Assembly: GCF_030062155.1 (NCBI RefSeq)
Contig: NZ_CP118269.1
Span: 1,302,001-1,366,000 of the forward strand
Direction: 5' to 3'
Length of the DNA: 64,000 bases
Origin: Pantoea sp. Lij88
GTDB taxonomy: Bacteria; Pseudomonadota; Gammaproteobacteria; Enterobacterales; Enterobacteriaceae
A program made the translations under genes and the position numbers. Of this stretch, positions 49,523 through 57,605 are shown one piece after another; position 1 is the first letter of the stretch, and each line of letters begins with the position of its first letter. The notes beneath the pieces were generated by a model, which saw nothing but the letters and a program-made list of their open reading frames with translations, was not told the origin of the DNA and ran no database searches.

Positions 49523-50878
49523 ATGAACAAAGCGCGATTAACTCTTTTGTTGTGCGCCCTGAGTGGCGTGGCAGTCAATGCGGCCTTTGCCGCACCCTTA
49601 CCGAAAGCTGAATTTAACTGGCGCGCCGCGCCGACCGAAGAACAGATTGCCAGCTTAACGCTGCGCGATGCCATTCTCCGGGCCTTCGCCCGCAATCCGA
49701 AAATCTCGGAAGCGGCGGCACAGATCCACGTGGGGCAGGGCGATCTTGATGCCGCCCGCAGCGCCTGGTATCCGCAGATCTCCCTGCAGGGTGCAGCTGG
49801 GCGTTCCCATCAGACCGACTCCGCGGGCAGCCTGAATAACAATGGCTCCGGCGGTATCACGCTCAGCCAGCTGCTCTATGATTTTGGCCGTACCGGCAGC
49901 GCCATCGATGAACAGCATGCGCTGTCGGATGCTTATCGATTCGGCCTGTTCGACTCCATGACCACCGTGGCGGAAGATACGCTGCAGGCCTACCTCGAAG
50001 TCAAACGCTACCAGGCGCTGGCAGATATTGCGCATACCAATATCGCCTCACTGCAGCGGGTGCGGGATATCGCGAAACTGCGCGCCGATGCCGGGCTCAA
50101 CTCCCAGTCAGACGTGCTGCAGGCGGAAACCCGCATCGCCGCGATGCAGGCGACGCTGGAGCAATATCGCGCCCAGCTGCGTTCCGCCACTGCGCAGCTG
50201 ACCGTCCTGACCGGCGTGGTGCCCGCCACGCTGCCAGAACTCCCCCAGGCGCTGCTGAAACAGCAGATCACCCTCGATAAAATCGCCTATGAAAGCAGCG
50301 CGGCGGTGCGCAGCGCGCAGTCTAAACAGGAGGCCGCCCGTGAACGGGTGCGCCAGGCAGAGTCCGGTCACTGGCCGACCATCAAAGTGCAGGCGGGCCG
50401 GACCCGCTATGAAAACGATCGTTCGTCTTACTGGGATGATGAAGTGCAGCTGCAGGTGGAAGCGCCGCTCTACCAGGGCGGCATGGTGAATGCCAAAACC
50501 GCGTCAGCAGAGGGCGATCGGGAAGCGGCTCAGGCTGCCGTTCAGCAGGCCAAACTCGCCATCAATCAGAACGCCTCGACCGCCTATGCCGACATGATTG
50601 GCGCACAGCAACGGCAGGCTGCCGGGGAAGTGCAGCTGGCCAGCGCCGACCATACCCGCAATGTCTACGCCGATGAATATCGCCTGAGCAAGCGCAGCCT
50701 GAATGATTTGCTGAGCGTGGAACAGGATGTGTTTCAGGCGGACAGCTCACGTATCACCGCGCTTTACGATGGCTGGGACGCCACCGTGCGGTATGCCGCC
50801 GCGGTAGACAATCTGCTCGATATCATGGGTATCGATCGCCAGAAAAGCAGCGGCGATCTCCTTCCTTCGCTGCAATAG
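49523..50878 (+). CDS. TolC-like outer membrane channel of the type I secretion system
   Basis: The 451-residue product has a signal peptide (MNKARLTLLLCALSGVAVNA, cleavage-like AFA-AP near residue 23). A TolC-family duplication follows, with long helices and the segments LRDAILRAFARNPKI, ITLSQLLYDFGRTG (first half) and LQVEAPLYQGGMV (second half). TolC-type proteins form the trimeric outer-membrane exit duct for substrates of ABC-HlyD systems. The ribosome site is weak (TGGA). It is the first exporter gene, 16 bases before the ABC gene, and corresponds to bapB/lapE types. Confidence 0.93.
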   Translation: MNKARLTLLLCALSGVAVNAAFAAPLPKAEFNWRAAPTEEQIASLTLRDAILRAFARNPKISEAAAQIHVGQGDLDAARSAWYPQISLQGAAGRSHQTDSAGSLNNNGSGGITLSQLLYDFGRTGSAIDEQHALSDAYRFGLFDSMTTVAEDTLQAYLEVKRYQALADIAHTNIASLQRVRDIAKLRADAGLNSQSDVLQAETRIAAMQATLEQYRAQLRSATAQLTVLTGVVPATLPELPQALLKQQITLDKIAYESSAAVRSAQSKQEAARERVRQAESGHWPTIKVQAGRTRYENDRSSYWDDEVQLQVEAPLYQGGMVNAKTASAEGDREAAQAAVQQAKLAINQNASTAYADMIGAQQRQAAGEVQLASADHTRNVYADEYRLSKRSLNDLLSVEQDVFQADSSRITALYDGWDATVRYAAAVDNLLDIMGIDRQKSSGDLLPSLQ

Positions 50879-50894
50879 CGATAAGGTGTTAATA

Positions 50895-53039
50895 ATGAGT
50901 ACATCCACCCTGAATACCGATAACTGGATTGCCGCCATGCTGCGCGTCGCTGCGCGATTCGGTAAACCTGCCGATGGCAAAACCCTGCGTCAGCAGATGC
51001 GCTGGTTTGAACATCTGCCGGTGTCACAGCAGCTGGAGCGGCTTTCCGGCCTGCTGGGACTGCATCTGACTATGGTGCCGCAGAACAAACTGCGCTGGCG
51101 TCAGGAGATCACGCCCGTGGTGCTGGTGCTGGAAAATGCCAGCGTGGCGGTGCTGGAGAACATCGATTCCGACGGCAGCGCGCGCTACTGGCTGAGTGAA
51201 GGCGGCGATGTAGTGCGTGAAAGCGCCTTATCGGAACTGCTGGCACGCGCTCAGGGCGATGTCGGTGTGATTGGCGTGGCGGCGCGTGGCCGTGATGCGC
51301 GCATCGACGAATTTGTTCAGCCCTATGAGCCACATTGGTTCTGGAAAAACTTTCGCGGCATGGGTCGCCGCATCACCGAGATCTCGCTGGCCTCGGTGAT
51401 CGGCAATGTGCTGGCGCTGGCCGGTATTCTCTTTTCGATGCAGGTCTACGATCGGGTTATTCCGGCGCAGTCGCAGTCCACGCTGTGGGTGCTGTTTGTC
51501 GGGGTGCTGATCGCGGCGGCCATTGAGTATCTGATCCGGCTGATGCGAACCCAGGTGTCTGACCTGATGGGCAAACGCATCGACCTGAAAGTCTCGGCCA
51601 TGCTGTTTGCCAGGGCGATGAGCATCCGTAATGAAGCCCGGCCAAAATCGACCGGCTCCTTTATCTCGCAGCTGCGTGAGATCGACCAGGTGCGCGAGTT
51701 GCTGACCTCAACCACGGTCGGCGCAGCGGCCGATCTGCCGTTTGTCATCCTGTTCCTGTTTATCATGTCGTTTGTGGGCGGCTGGCTGGTGCTGATTCCG
51801 CTGGCGGCCATCCCGCTGATCGTTATTCCCGGCATGCTGGTGCAGATCCCGATGGCGCGGCTGGCGAAAGAGGGGCTACGCGAAGGGGCGCTGCGCAATG
51901 CGGTGCTGGTGGAGACCATCGAAGGCATTGAGGATATCAAGGCGCTGCAGGCGGAACCCTATTTTCAGCGTCAGTGGGAGCAGACCCATGAAGTCAGCGC
52001 CGCCATCAGTAATCAGCAGCGGTTATGGGGCGCGCGCCTTACCGGCTGGGCCTCGACGGTGCAGCAGCTCACCTATGCGGGGATGCTGGTGTTTGGGGTC
52101 TATCTGGTGCTCGATTCGCAAATTACCACCGGTACGCTGGTCGCCTGTAGCCTGCTCTCGTCACGCACCATCGCCCCGCTGATGCAGCTGACCATGGTCT
52201 TCTCGCGCTGGCAGCACGCCAAAATGGCGATGAAAGGGCTGGATGAGTTGCTGAAAAAGCCGCTCGATCAGCCTGAAGCCGCCACGCTGGCGCACTGTCC
52301 CACGCTCACCGGCCAGTACGATCTGCGCAATGTGCATTACAGCTATGACGAAGAGAATGAAAAGAACGTGCTCAACGTGCAGCAGCTGCAGATTAAACCC
52401 GGCGAGAAGATTGCCATTCTGGGCAAGGTCGGGGCAGGGAAATCGACGCTGCTGAAGATCCTCGCCGGTCAGGCGCAGGCCAGCCAGGGCAAGGTGATCG
52501 TCGATGGCGTCGATATTGAGCGTATCGATCCCACCGATTTACGCCGTCAGCTCGGCTGGCTCTCGCACGACTCCCGCCTCTTCTTCGGCACGCTGCGGCA
52601 GAACCTGATGCTGGGCAACCCGCATGCCAGCGAACAGGAGATGCTGCAGGCGCTGCGTATCAGCGGCGCGCTGTCGCTGGTTCAGCAGGATGCCGCCAGT
52701 CTGGATCGCATTATCAACGAAGGCGGGCGCGGGCTTTCGGGCGGGCAGCGCCAGATGGTGATGCTGAGCCGGTTGATCCTGCGTCAGCCGCAGGTGGTGC
52801 TGCTGGATGAGCCCACGGCGGCAATGGATGAACAGCTGGAGGAGCATGTTATCCGTCAGCTGCAGGGCTGGATTAGCGGCCGGACGCTGGTGCTGGTGAC
52901 GCACCGTCCGGCGCTGCTGAAGATGGTCGATCGTATTGTGGTGATGGACAACGGCCGCATCGTGGCCGATGGCCCGCGTGACGAGATCCTGCGCCGTGCA
53001 ACCCCGCCCGCGACGCCAGGTAAAGGAGATGCCGCATGA
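50895..53039 (+). CDS. Type I secretion ABC transporter, LapB/BapC-like
   Basis: The 714-residue product starts at ATG 50895 with AAGG 8 bases before. The N-terminal 150 residues form a C39-peptidase-like domain without an evident catalytic cysteine, as in LapB-type transporters that do not cleave their substrate. A six-helix membrane domain follows from about residue 165 to 440. The ATPase has Walker A GKVGAGKST (about 510-518), signature LSGGQ (614-618), Walker B VVLLDEPTAAMD with the catalytic Glu at about 639, and the switch VTHRP. It powers export of large repetitive adhesins. The stop overlaps the start of the adaptor gene by ATGA. Confidence 0.95.
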   Translation: MSTSTLNTDNWIAAMLRVAARFGKPADGKTLRQQMRWFEHLPVSQQLERLSGLLGLHLTMVPQNKLRWRQEITPVVLVLENASVAVLENIDSDGSARYWLSEGGDVVRESALSELLARAQGDVGVIGVAARGRDARIDEFVQPYEPHWFWKNFRGMGRRITEISLASVIGNVLALAGILFSMQVYDRVIPAQSQSTLWVLFVGVLIAAAIEYLIRLMRTQVSDLMGKRIDLKVSAMLFARAMSIRNEARPKSTGSFISQLREIDQVRELLTSTTVGAAADLPFVILFLFIMSFVGGWLVLIPLAAIPLIVIPGMLVQIPMARLAKEGLREGALRNAVLVETIEGIEDIKALQAEPYFQRQWEQTHEVSAAISNQQRLWGARLTGWASTVQQLTYAGMLVFGVYLVLDSQITTGTLVACSLLSSRTIAPLMQLTMVFSRWQHAKMAMKGLDELLKKPLDQPEAATLAHCPTLTGQYDLRNVHYSYDEENEKNVLNVQQLQIKPGEKIAILGKVGAGKSTLLKILAGQAQASQGKVIVDGVDIERIDPTDLRRQLGWLSHDSRLFFGTLRQNLMLGNPHASEQEMLQALRISGALSLVQQDAASLDRIINEGGRGLSGGQRQMVMLSRLILRQPQVVLLDEPTAAMDEQLEEHVIRQLQGWISGRTLVLVTHRPALLKMVDRIVVMDNGRIVADGPRDEILRRATPPATPGKGDAA

Positions 53040-54205
53040 GTCTGGTGATTGTTGATAAAGATCTTGCCCGTCATGAGCGCCGGACATCGGCGATTATCTG
53101 GCTCTGCACCGCCGCGCTGGCGATATTTCTGATCTGGGCGCACTTCGCCATTCTGGATGAGGTCACCGTCGGCACCGGTAAAGTCACGCCCTCCAGCCGC
53201 GCGCAGGTGATCGACAGCCTGGATGGCGGCATCGTTAAGCAGCTTAACGTGCATGAGGGCGATATCGTCGAGAAAGGGCAGGTGCTGGCGACCCTCGATC
53301 CGACACGCTTCCAGTCAAATTTCGGTGAAGCGCAGGCCAAAGTGCGTACGCTGCGTGCCTCGTCCGAGCGGCTGGAGGCGGAGCTGTCGGGCACGCCGCT
53401 GAAGTTCAGTGCCGAAACGCTGAAGGAGCCGAATCTGGTCACCCGTGAGCGGCAGCTCTATGAGTCGCGACGTCGTAATCTCACCGAAACCATCAGTAAC
53501 CTGCAGCAGTCGCTGAAACTGGTGCAGGATGAGCTGCGGCTGACCGAACCGCTGGTGGCGAAAGGCGCGGCAGGGCAGGTTGAGGTAATTCGTCTGCGTC
53601 GTCAGGTCAGCGATCTGCGCGGTAAAATTGATGAGGCGCGCAATGACTATCTGGTGCGTGCTCACGAAGAGCAGGTGAAAAACAATGCTGAACTGGATGC
53701 GCAATTGCAGGTTGCCGCAGGCAAAGAGGATCAGCTGACGCGTGCCACGCTCTACTCGCCGGTGCGCGGCATCGTCAAAGATATTCAGGTCACCACGGTG
53801 GGGGGCGTACTGGAGCCGGGCGGTAAACTGATGGAAATCGTGCCGCTGGAGGATCAATTGCTGATTGAGACGCGTATCAACCCACGCGATATTGCCTATA
53901 TCCGGCCGGGTCTGGCTGCTACCGTGAAAGTCACCGCCTATGACTCCTCTATCTATGGCGATCTGCACGGTGAAGTCGAAACGGTCTCGCCAGATACGCT
54001 GCAGGATGAGGTAAAACGTGATCAGTATTACTATCGCGTCTACGTTCGTACCCAGAAAGCCGAGCTGACCAACCGCGCCGGACGAAAATTCCCGATTGTG
54101 CCCGGAATGGTCGCCAATGTGGAGATTAAAACCGGTCAGAAATCCGTCATGGATTATCTGATTAAGCCGCTGAATAAAGTCAAAGAATCGCTGCGCGAGC
54201 GCTGA
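53036..54205 (+). CDS. HlyD-family membrane fusion adaptor of the type I secretion system
   Basis: The 389-residue protein has a short cytosolic part, one membrane helix (about residues 20-40), a lipoyl half near residues 60-95 (VIDSLDGGIVKQLNVHEGD), a long coiled-coil hairpin (about 100-230) and a returning lipoyl and beta-barrel part (TLYSPVRGIVKDIQVTTVGG). It connects the inner-membrane ABC transporter to the TolC-like channel. It overlaps the ABC gene by 4 bases. It matches LapC/BapD-type adaptors. No LapD- or LapG-type control genes are seen in the window. Confidence 0.95.
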   Translation: MSLVIVDKDLARHERRTSAIIWLCTAALAIFLIWAHFAILDEVTVGTGKVTPSSRAQVIDSLDGGIVKQLNVHEGDIVEKGQVLATLDPTRFQSNFGEAQAKVRTLRASSERLEAELSGTPLKFSAETLKEPNLVTRERQLYESRRRNLTETISNLQQSLKLVQDELRLTEPLVAKGAAGQVEVIRLRRQVSDLRGKIDEARNDYLVRAHEEQVKNNAELDAQLQVAAGKEDQLTRATLYSPVRGIVKDIQVTTVGGVLEPGGKLMEIVPLEDQLLIETRINPRDIAYIRPGLAATVKVTAYDSSIYGDLHGEVETVSPDTLQDEVKRDQYYYRVYVRTQKAELTNRAGRKFPIVPGMVANVEIKTGQKSVMDYLIKPLNKVKESLRER

Positions 54206-54217
54206 GAATCCGCGCCA

Positions 54218-54323
54218 GCCTGACTCTCCGCCTGCTTAATTACGGTGATAAATTAACATGGCGGATATTTGGGCAATATTGGCGCAAAGCGTGCGCAATT
54301 TAACAATCTGTGCGGAGTCAGGC
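54218..54323. other. Inverted repeat region downstream of the exporter genes
   Basis: GCCTGACTCTCCGC (54218-54231) pairs with GCGGAGTCAGGC (54312-54323) with one bulge, enclosing about 80 bases. Inside, ATTGGCGCA and TGCGCAAT form a second hairpin around 54279-54300. No T tract follows. It may be a 3' end structure of the secretion operon or an insertion remnant. Confidence 0.45.
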
Positions 54324-54386
54324 CGAAGTTAATTTAACCCGATAAAGAAAGTTTACGAAGATATAGCGCAACGGCAAATGGCGGGC

Positions 54387-54480
54387 AAAAAAATGCCGGA
54401 CAAATTGTCCGGCGGGAAATAATAAGTTGTACATCTCATTCGGGGAGAATGAAGGTAATAATGGAATAAATGATGATAGC
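54387..54480 (-). ncRNA. micF: MicF small RNA
   Basis: The transcript would begin GCTATCATCATTTATTCC at 54480, very close to the start of E. coli MicF. That part base-pairs with ompF mRNA and the start is highly conserved. It ends in a GC-rich hairpin (54395-54413, GCCGGAC / GTCCGGC) and a seven-U run at 54387-54393. The length of about 94 nt agrees with E. coli (93). It is divergent from ompC and upstream of it, the same arrangement as in E. coli. The middle part (after about base 40) is not similar to E. coli. Confidence 0.85.
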
Positions 54481-54634
54481 GGGGTCTATTCTATTACCAG
54501 ATGCCGTATAAGTTTTATCATTCAGTGCTTCGGAATACTCTTATGTAACCTGTTGATAAAAATGAGTTCAGATCGGGTTTATCATTTTGTGCGCCATTTT
54601 TTACCGATCCGTGCTGCTTATTAGTTCCCCGATA

Positions 54635-54694
54635 TTTACATTTTGAAATAACTGTTTCGATGTATGAAACAGTTTTGGAAATTTAGTAGCATTT
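54635..54694 (+). promoter_or_regulatory. OmpR binding sites upstream of ompC
   Basis: Three consecutive 20-base sites match the E. coli ompC C1-C3 layout: TTTACATTTTGAAATAACTG (54635-54654), TTTCGATGTATGAAACAGTT (54655-54674) and TTGGAAATTTAGTAGCATTT (54675-54694). The first is nearly identical to E. coli C1. They lie about 110-170 bases before the ompC ATG, leaving room for a promoter and 5' untranslated region. Confidence 0.75.
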
Positions 54695-54803
54695 TCCTGG
54701 TGGATTATTACCCGCTATAAAACAACAATGGCCTGCCGGCTGAATTTTTAATCGTTCAGTTAGCAGTGGCAAATAATAAAGGCACATAACAGAGGGTAAT
54801 AAA

Positions 54804-55916
54804 ATGAAACGTCGCGTTCTCTCCCTGATGATCCCTGCATTGCTGGTTGCAGCAGGATCAGCAAACGCAGCTGAAATCTATAACAAAGACGGCAACAAAT
54901 TAGATCTCTTCGGTAAAGTTGATGGCCTGCACTACTTCTCTGACAACAGCAGTTCCGACGGCGATCAGTCATATGTTCGCTTCGGCTTCAAAGGCGAAAC
55001 GGAAATCAGCAATGAGCTGACCGGTTACGGCCAGTGGGAATACCAGGCAGCACTGAACAATTCTGAAGATGAAGGGACAGCCAACAGCTTCACCCGTGTT
55101 GGTTTTGCGGGTGTGAAATTTGGTGATGCGGGATCGTTCGACTACGGTCGTAACTACGGCGTTAACTACGACATCGGCGCATGGACCGACGTGCTGCCAG
55201 AGTTCGGCGGCGATACTTATGGCGCGGATAACTTCATGTATCAGCGCGGTAACGGCATGGCGACCTACCGTAACAACAACTTCTTTGGTCTGGTGGATGG
55301 CTGGAACTTCGCAGTCCAGTATCAGGGCAAGAATGGCAACAGCAGCGAATCACCGAATGGCCGTGACGTACTGGGGCAGAACGGCGACGGCTGGGGTCTG
55401 AGCACAACGTATGATCTGGGTTCAGGTTTCGGCATTGGTGCGGCAACCTTCCAGTCTGACCGTACCAACGATCAGAACAGCACAACATCAGGCATCCTGG
55501 GCCGTGGCGACAAAGCGGCGGTGTATACGGGCGGTCTGAAATATGACGCGAACAACGTCTATCTGGCGGCGATGTACTCACGCTCCTTCAACGCAACGCG
55601 CTTCGGCAGCAACGACTCTTCAGTCTTTGGTTATGCGGATAAAGCGGATAACTGGGAACTGGTTGCGCAGTATCAGTTCGACTTCGGTCTGCGTCCGTCC
55701 CTGGCGTATGTCACCTCACGCGGCACCGATGTTCAGAACTTCGGCAAACAGAATCTGAAAAAATACATTGATGTTGGCGCGACTTACTACTTCAACAAAA
55801 ACATGTCCACCTATGTTGATTACCAGATCAACCTGCTGGACGACAACGAATTCACCGACGCAGCCGGTATCAATACCGACGACGTGGTGGGTGTAGGCCT
55901 GGTTTACCAGTTCTGA
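54804..55916 (+). CDS. ompC: Outer membrane porin OmpC
   Basis: The 370-residue product is a general diffusion porin. The signal peptide has about 22 residues ([20 protein letters not shown], then NA-AE cleavage). The mature start [19 protein letters not shown] and the end GLVYQF, with the terminal Phe needed for BAM assembly, are typical. The L3 constriction motif [17 protein letters not shown] fits OmpC. Position divergent to micF and before apbE matches E. coli ompC. AGAGGG precedes the ATG. OmpR sites lie upstream. The E. coli order is ompC next to rcsD, but here about 26 kb intervene. Confidence 0.95.
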   Translation: MKRRVLSLMIPALLVAAGSANAAEIYNKDGNKLDLFGKVDGLHYFSDNSSSDGDQSYVRFGFKGETEISNELTGYGQWEYQAALNNSEDEGTANSFTRVGFAGVKFGDAGSFDYGRNYGVNYDIGAWTDVLPEFGGDTYGADNFMYQRGNGMATYRNNNFFGLVDGWNFAVQYQGKNGNSSESPNGRDVLGQNGDGWGLSTTYDLGSGFGIGAATFQSDRTNDQNSTTSGILGRGDKAAVYTGGLKYDANNVYLAAMYSRSFNATRFGSNDSSVFGYADKADNWELVAQYQFDFGLRPSLAYVTSRGTDVQNFGKQNLKKYIDVGATYYFNKNMSTYVDYQINLLDDNEFTDAAGINTDDVVGVGLVYQF

Positions 55917-55924
55917 TTTGTCGG

Positions 55925-55948
55925 GGAGCGCAGTTACGGCTGCGCTCC
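55925..55948 (+). terminator. Likely terminator hairpin after ompC
   Basis: GGAGCGCAG / CTGCGCTCC forms a 9-bp stem with loop TTACGG just after the ompC stop. The following bases (TGCGTTATCTT) have only a partial T tract. It overlaps the 3' end of a small reverse ORF. Confidence 0.6.
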
Positions 55949-56128
55949 TGCGTTATCTTCCGGGCTGAGCGCTTCAGCCTTTGGCCACGTCGTGGCTTCC
56001 GGCGCCGTCCTCACTGACGACATCACACTGCCGAATCGTGCCCCTTCAAACGCCACGCCTGCCAGGGTGAAGGCTGAAAAGCTCAGCCAGTGATGCCATG
56101 CTGACTGCCACTTCTGTGAATTTTTCAT
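55934..56128 (-). CDS. Small hypothetical protein, reverse strand downstream of ompC
   Basis: ATG 56128 is preceded by GAGAGG with a 6-base gap. The 64-residue product has a basic, Trp-rich N-terminus (MKNSQKWQSAWHHW), a hydrophobic part (LSFSAFTLAGVAFEGARFG) and a polar, Pro/Glu-containing C-terminal half. It has the look of a membrane-associated small protein, but I do not recognise a family. Its 3' end lies in the ompC terminator hairpin. It may be translated, or may be a chance ORF. Confidence 0.4.
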   Translation of the reverse strand: MKNSQKWQSAWHHWLSFSAFTLAGVAFEGARFGSVMSSVRTAPEATTWPKAEALSPEDNAGAQP

Positions 56129-56149
56129 TCTGCACCTCTCAGAGATAAA

Positions 56150-56165
56150 CACTGTTTCAACAGTG
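56150..56165. promoter_or_regulatory. Perfect 7-bp inverted repeat upstream of a small ORF
   Basis: CACTGTT-TC-AACAGTG has perfect 7-base arms and lies about 22 bases before the start codon of the 64-residue ORF on the reverse strand. It could be an operator or a mRNA hairpin near the ribosome site. The short loop argues for a protein-binding site. Confidence 0.35.
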
Positions 56166-56277
56166 CAGAATTCATGCCAGCTTTACCGCTCTCACAGCCA
56201 CAGACATTACGCCCGTTTTGGTACACTTGCCGCGCGCGTCAGAGAGCGGATGCCCCAAATCGGTGCAGCTAAGCCTG

Positions 56278-56388
56278 TTACTGGCGCGGCCGTGAAGGCG
56301 TCATATGGCGATGACGGCGCTGTTCGACCACTTTATAACTGCCGTAGACAAACAGACCCAGGGCAACGACAAGAATCATATAGATCAT
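56278..56388 (-). CDS. Small 36-residue single-helix membrane protein
   Basis: The reverse strand has AAGGAG followed by TTACAG and ATG at 56388. The frame reads MIYMILVVALGLFVYGSYK, then a basic tail VVEQRRHRHMTPSRPRQ, and stops at TAA (56278). It consists of one membrane helix (residues 2-18) followed by a strongly basic C-terminus, so it is predicted to sit with its tail in the cytosol. The ribosome site is the best of any small ORF here. I do not recognise a family. It lies between the 64-residue ORF and apbE, on the opposite strand to apbE. Confidence 0.6.
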   Translation of the reverse strand: MIYMILVVALGLFVYGSYKVVEQRRHRHMTPSRPRQ

Positions 56389-56555
56389 CTGTAACTCCTT
56401 ACGTTGTTAATGTTAATCGCCTGGTAAGAGGCGGGATCAGGATAGATGACCGGTGAATGTTCTCGTGATTCAGAAAAAGATTCAACTCTCTTTAAGCTAA
56501 TTTACCCGAATTTTATGCTTTGTAGTGGCTCTTCATAAAGTGTTACAAGCGAGGA

Positions 56556-57605
56556 ATGATGCGTTATAAGATTAATCTGCTGTTTATGTCACTTTTAATT
56601 CTGATGGTGGCGGGCTGTGATCAATCTGCCCCGACACCGTCGATGGTGCTGGAAGGGAAAACCATGGGCACCGTCTGGCGGGTCAGCCTGGCGGGTGTGG
56701 AGCGCGCGCGCAAAGCGGAACTGCAGCAGCGCATTCAGCAGCAGCTGGATGCGGATGATGCTGAGCTTTCAACCTGGAAGCCCGACTCCGCATTATCGCG
56801 CTTCAACCAGAGTCGTGACCTGTCACCGCAGCCGGTGAGTGAAAACATGGCGGATATTGTCACGACCTCGCTGCGGATTGGCCGTAAAACCGGCGGGGCG
56901 ATGGATATCACCGTCGGACCGCTGGTCAACTTATGGGGCTTTGGTCCGACGAAACAGCCTGTCCATACGCCGGATGCGGCACAGATCGCCGCCGCCCGTG
57001 CGCAGACCGGATTGCAGCATCTGCGGGTACTGCAGGGCGCCGATGGCCAGTGGCTGCAGAAAGATCTGCCGGGCCTCTATGTCGATCTCTCGACGGTGGG
57101 GGAAGGCTTCGCCACCGATCATCTGGCACGCCTGATGGAGCAGCTCGGCATCAACAATTATCTGGTATCGGTGGGGGGCGCCGTGCTGAGTCGTGGCCTT
57201 AATGCGCAGCAGCAGCCGTGGCGGGTGGCGATTCAGAAACCGACCGATCGTGAGAATGCGGTTCAGGCGCGCGTCAGTCTGCAGGGACACGGTATCAGTA
57301 CCTCCGGCAGCTATCGCAACTATTATGAACTGGACGGCAAGCGCATTTCTCATGTGATCGATCCCGTTACCGGGCGGCCTATTGAGCATAAACTGGTTTC
57401 TGCCACGGTAATCGCCACTACGGCGCTGGAAGCCGATGGCTGGGATACCGGACTGATGGTACTCGGCACGGAGAAAGCCAAAGCGCTGGCAATTGAACAG
57501 CACCTGGCGGTCTATCTGATCAGCAGGCAGGGCGACAAATTTGTCAGCTGGATGTCGCCGCAGTTTGCTGCTTTCCTGATCCCCGCTGAATCCGGAGAAC
57601 CCTGA
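56556..57605 (+). CDS. apbE: FAD:protein FMN transferase ApbE
   Basis: ApbE attaches FMN covalently to Thr residues of periplasmic or membrane proteins, such as the Rnf and Nqr subunits. The 349-residue product begins with a lipoprotein signal (LILMVAGC, lipid Cys near residue 21). Family motifs are DSALSRFN, GGAMDITVGPLVNLWGFG, DLSTVGEGFATD, GHGISTSGSYRNYYE and HVIDPVTGRPI. GAGGA lies before the ATG pair at 56556/56559; I use the first. Its TGA overlaps the alkB ATG by one base, so the two are coupled. Confidence 0.95.
   Translation: MMRYKINLLFMSLLILMVAGCDQSAPTPSMVLEGKTMGTVWRVSLAGVERARKAELQQRIQQQLDADDAELSTWKPDSALSRFNQSRDLSPQPVSENMADIVTTSLRIGRKTGGAMDITVGPLVNLWGFGPTKQPVHTPDAAQIAAARAQTGLQHLRVLQGADGQWLQKDLPGLYVDLSTVGEGFATDHLARLMEQLGINNYLVSVGGAVLSRGLNAQQQPWRVAIQKPTDRENAVQARVSLQGHGISTSGSYRNYYELDGKRISHVIDPVTGRPIEHKLVSATVIATTALEADGWDTGLMVLGTEKAKALAIEQHLAVYLISRQGDKFVSWMSPQFAAFLIPAESGEP

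Noticed and set aside
54427..54624. A 65-codon forward ORF upstream of ompC
   Set aside because: It lies antisense to micF and runs through the micF-ompC regulatory region. It has no similarity.
56163..56456. A 97-codon forward ORF between ompC and apbE
   Set aside because: Its start lies in no ribosome site context, and a better small ORF with AAGGAG occurs on the opposite strand.
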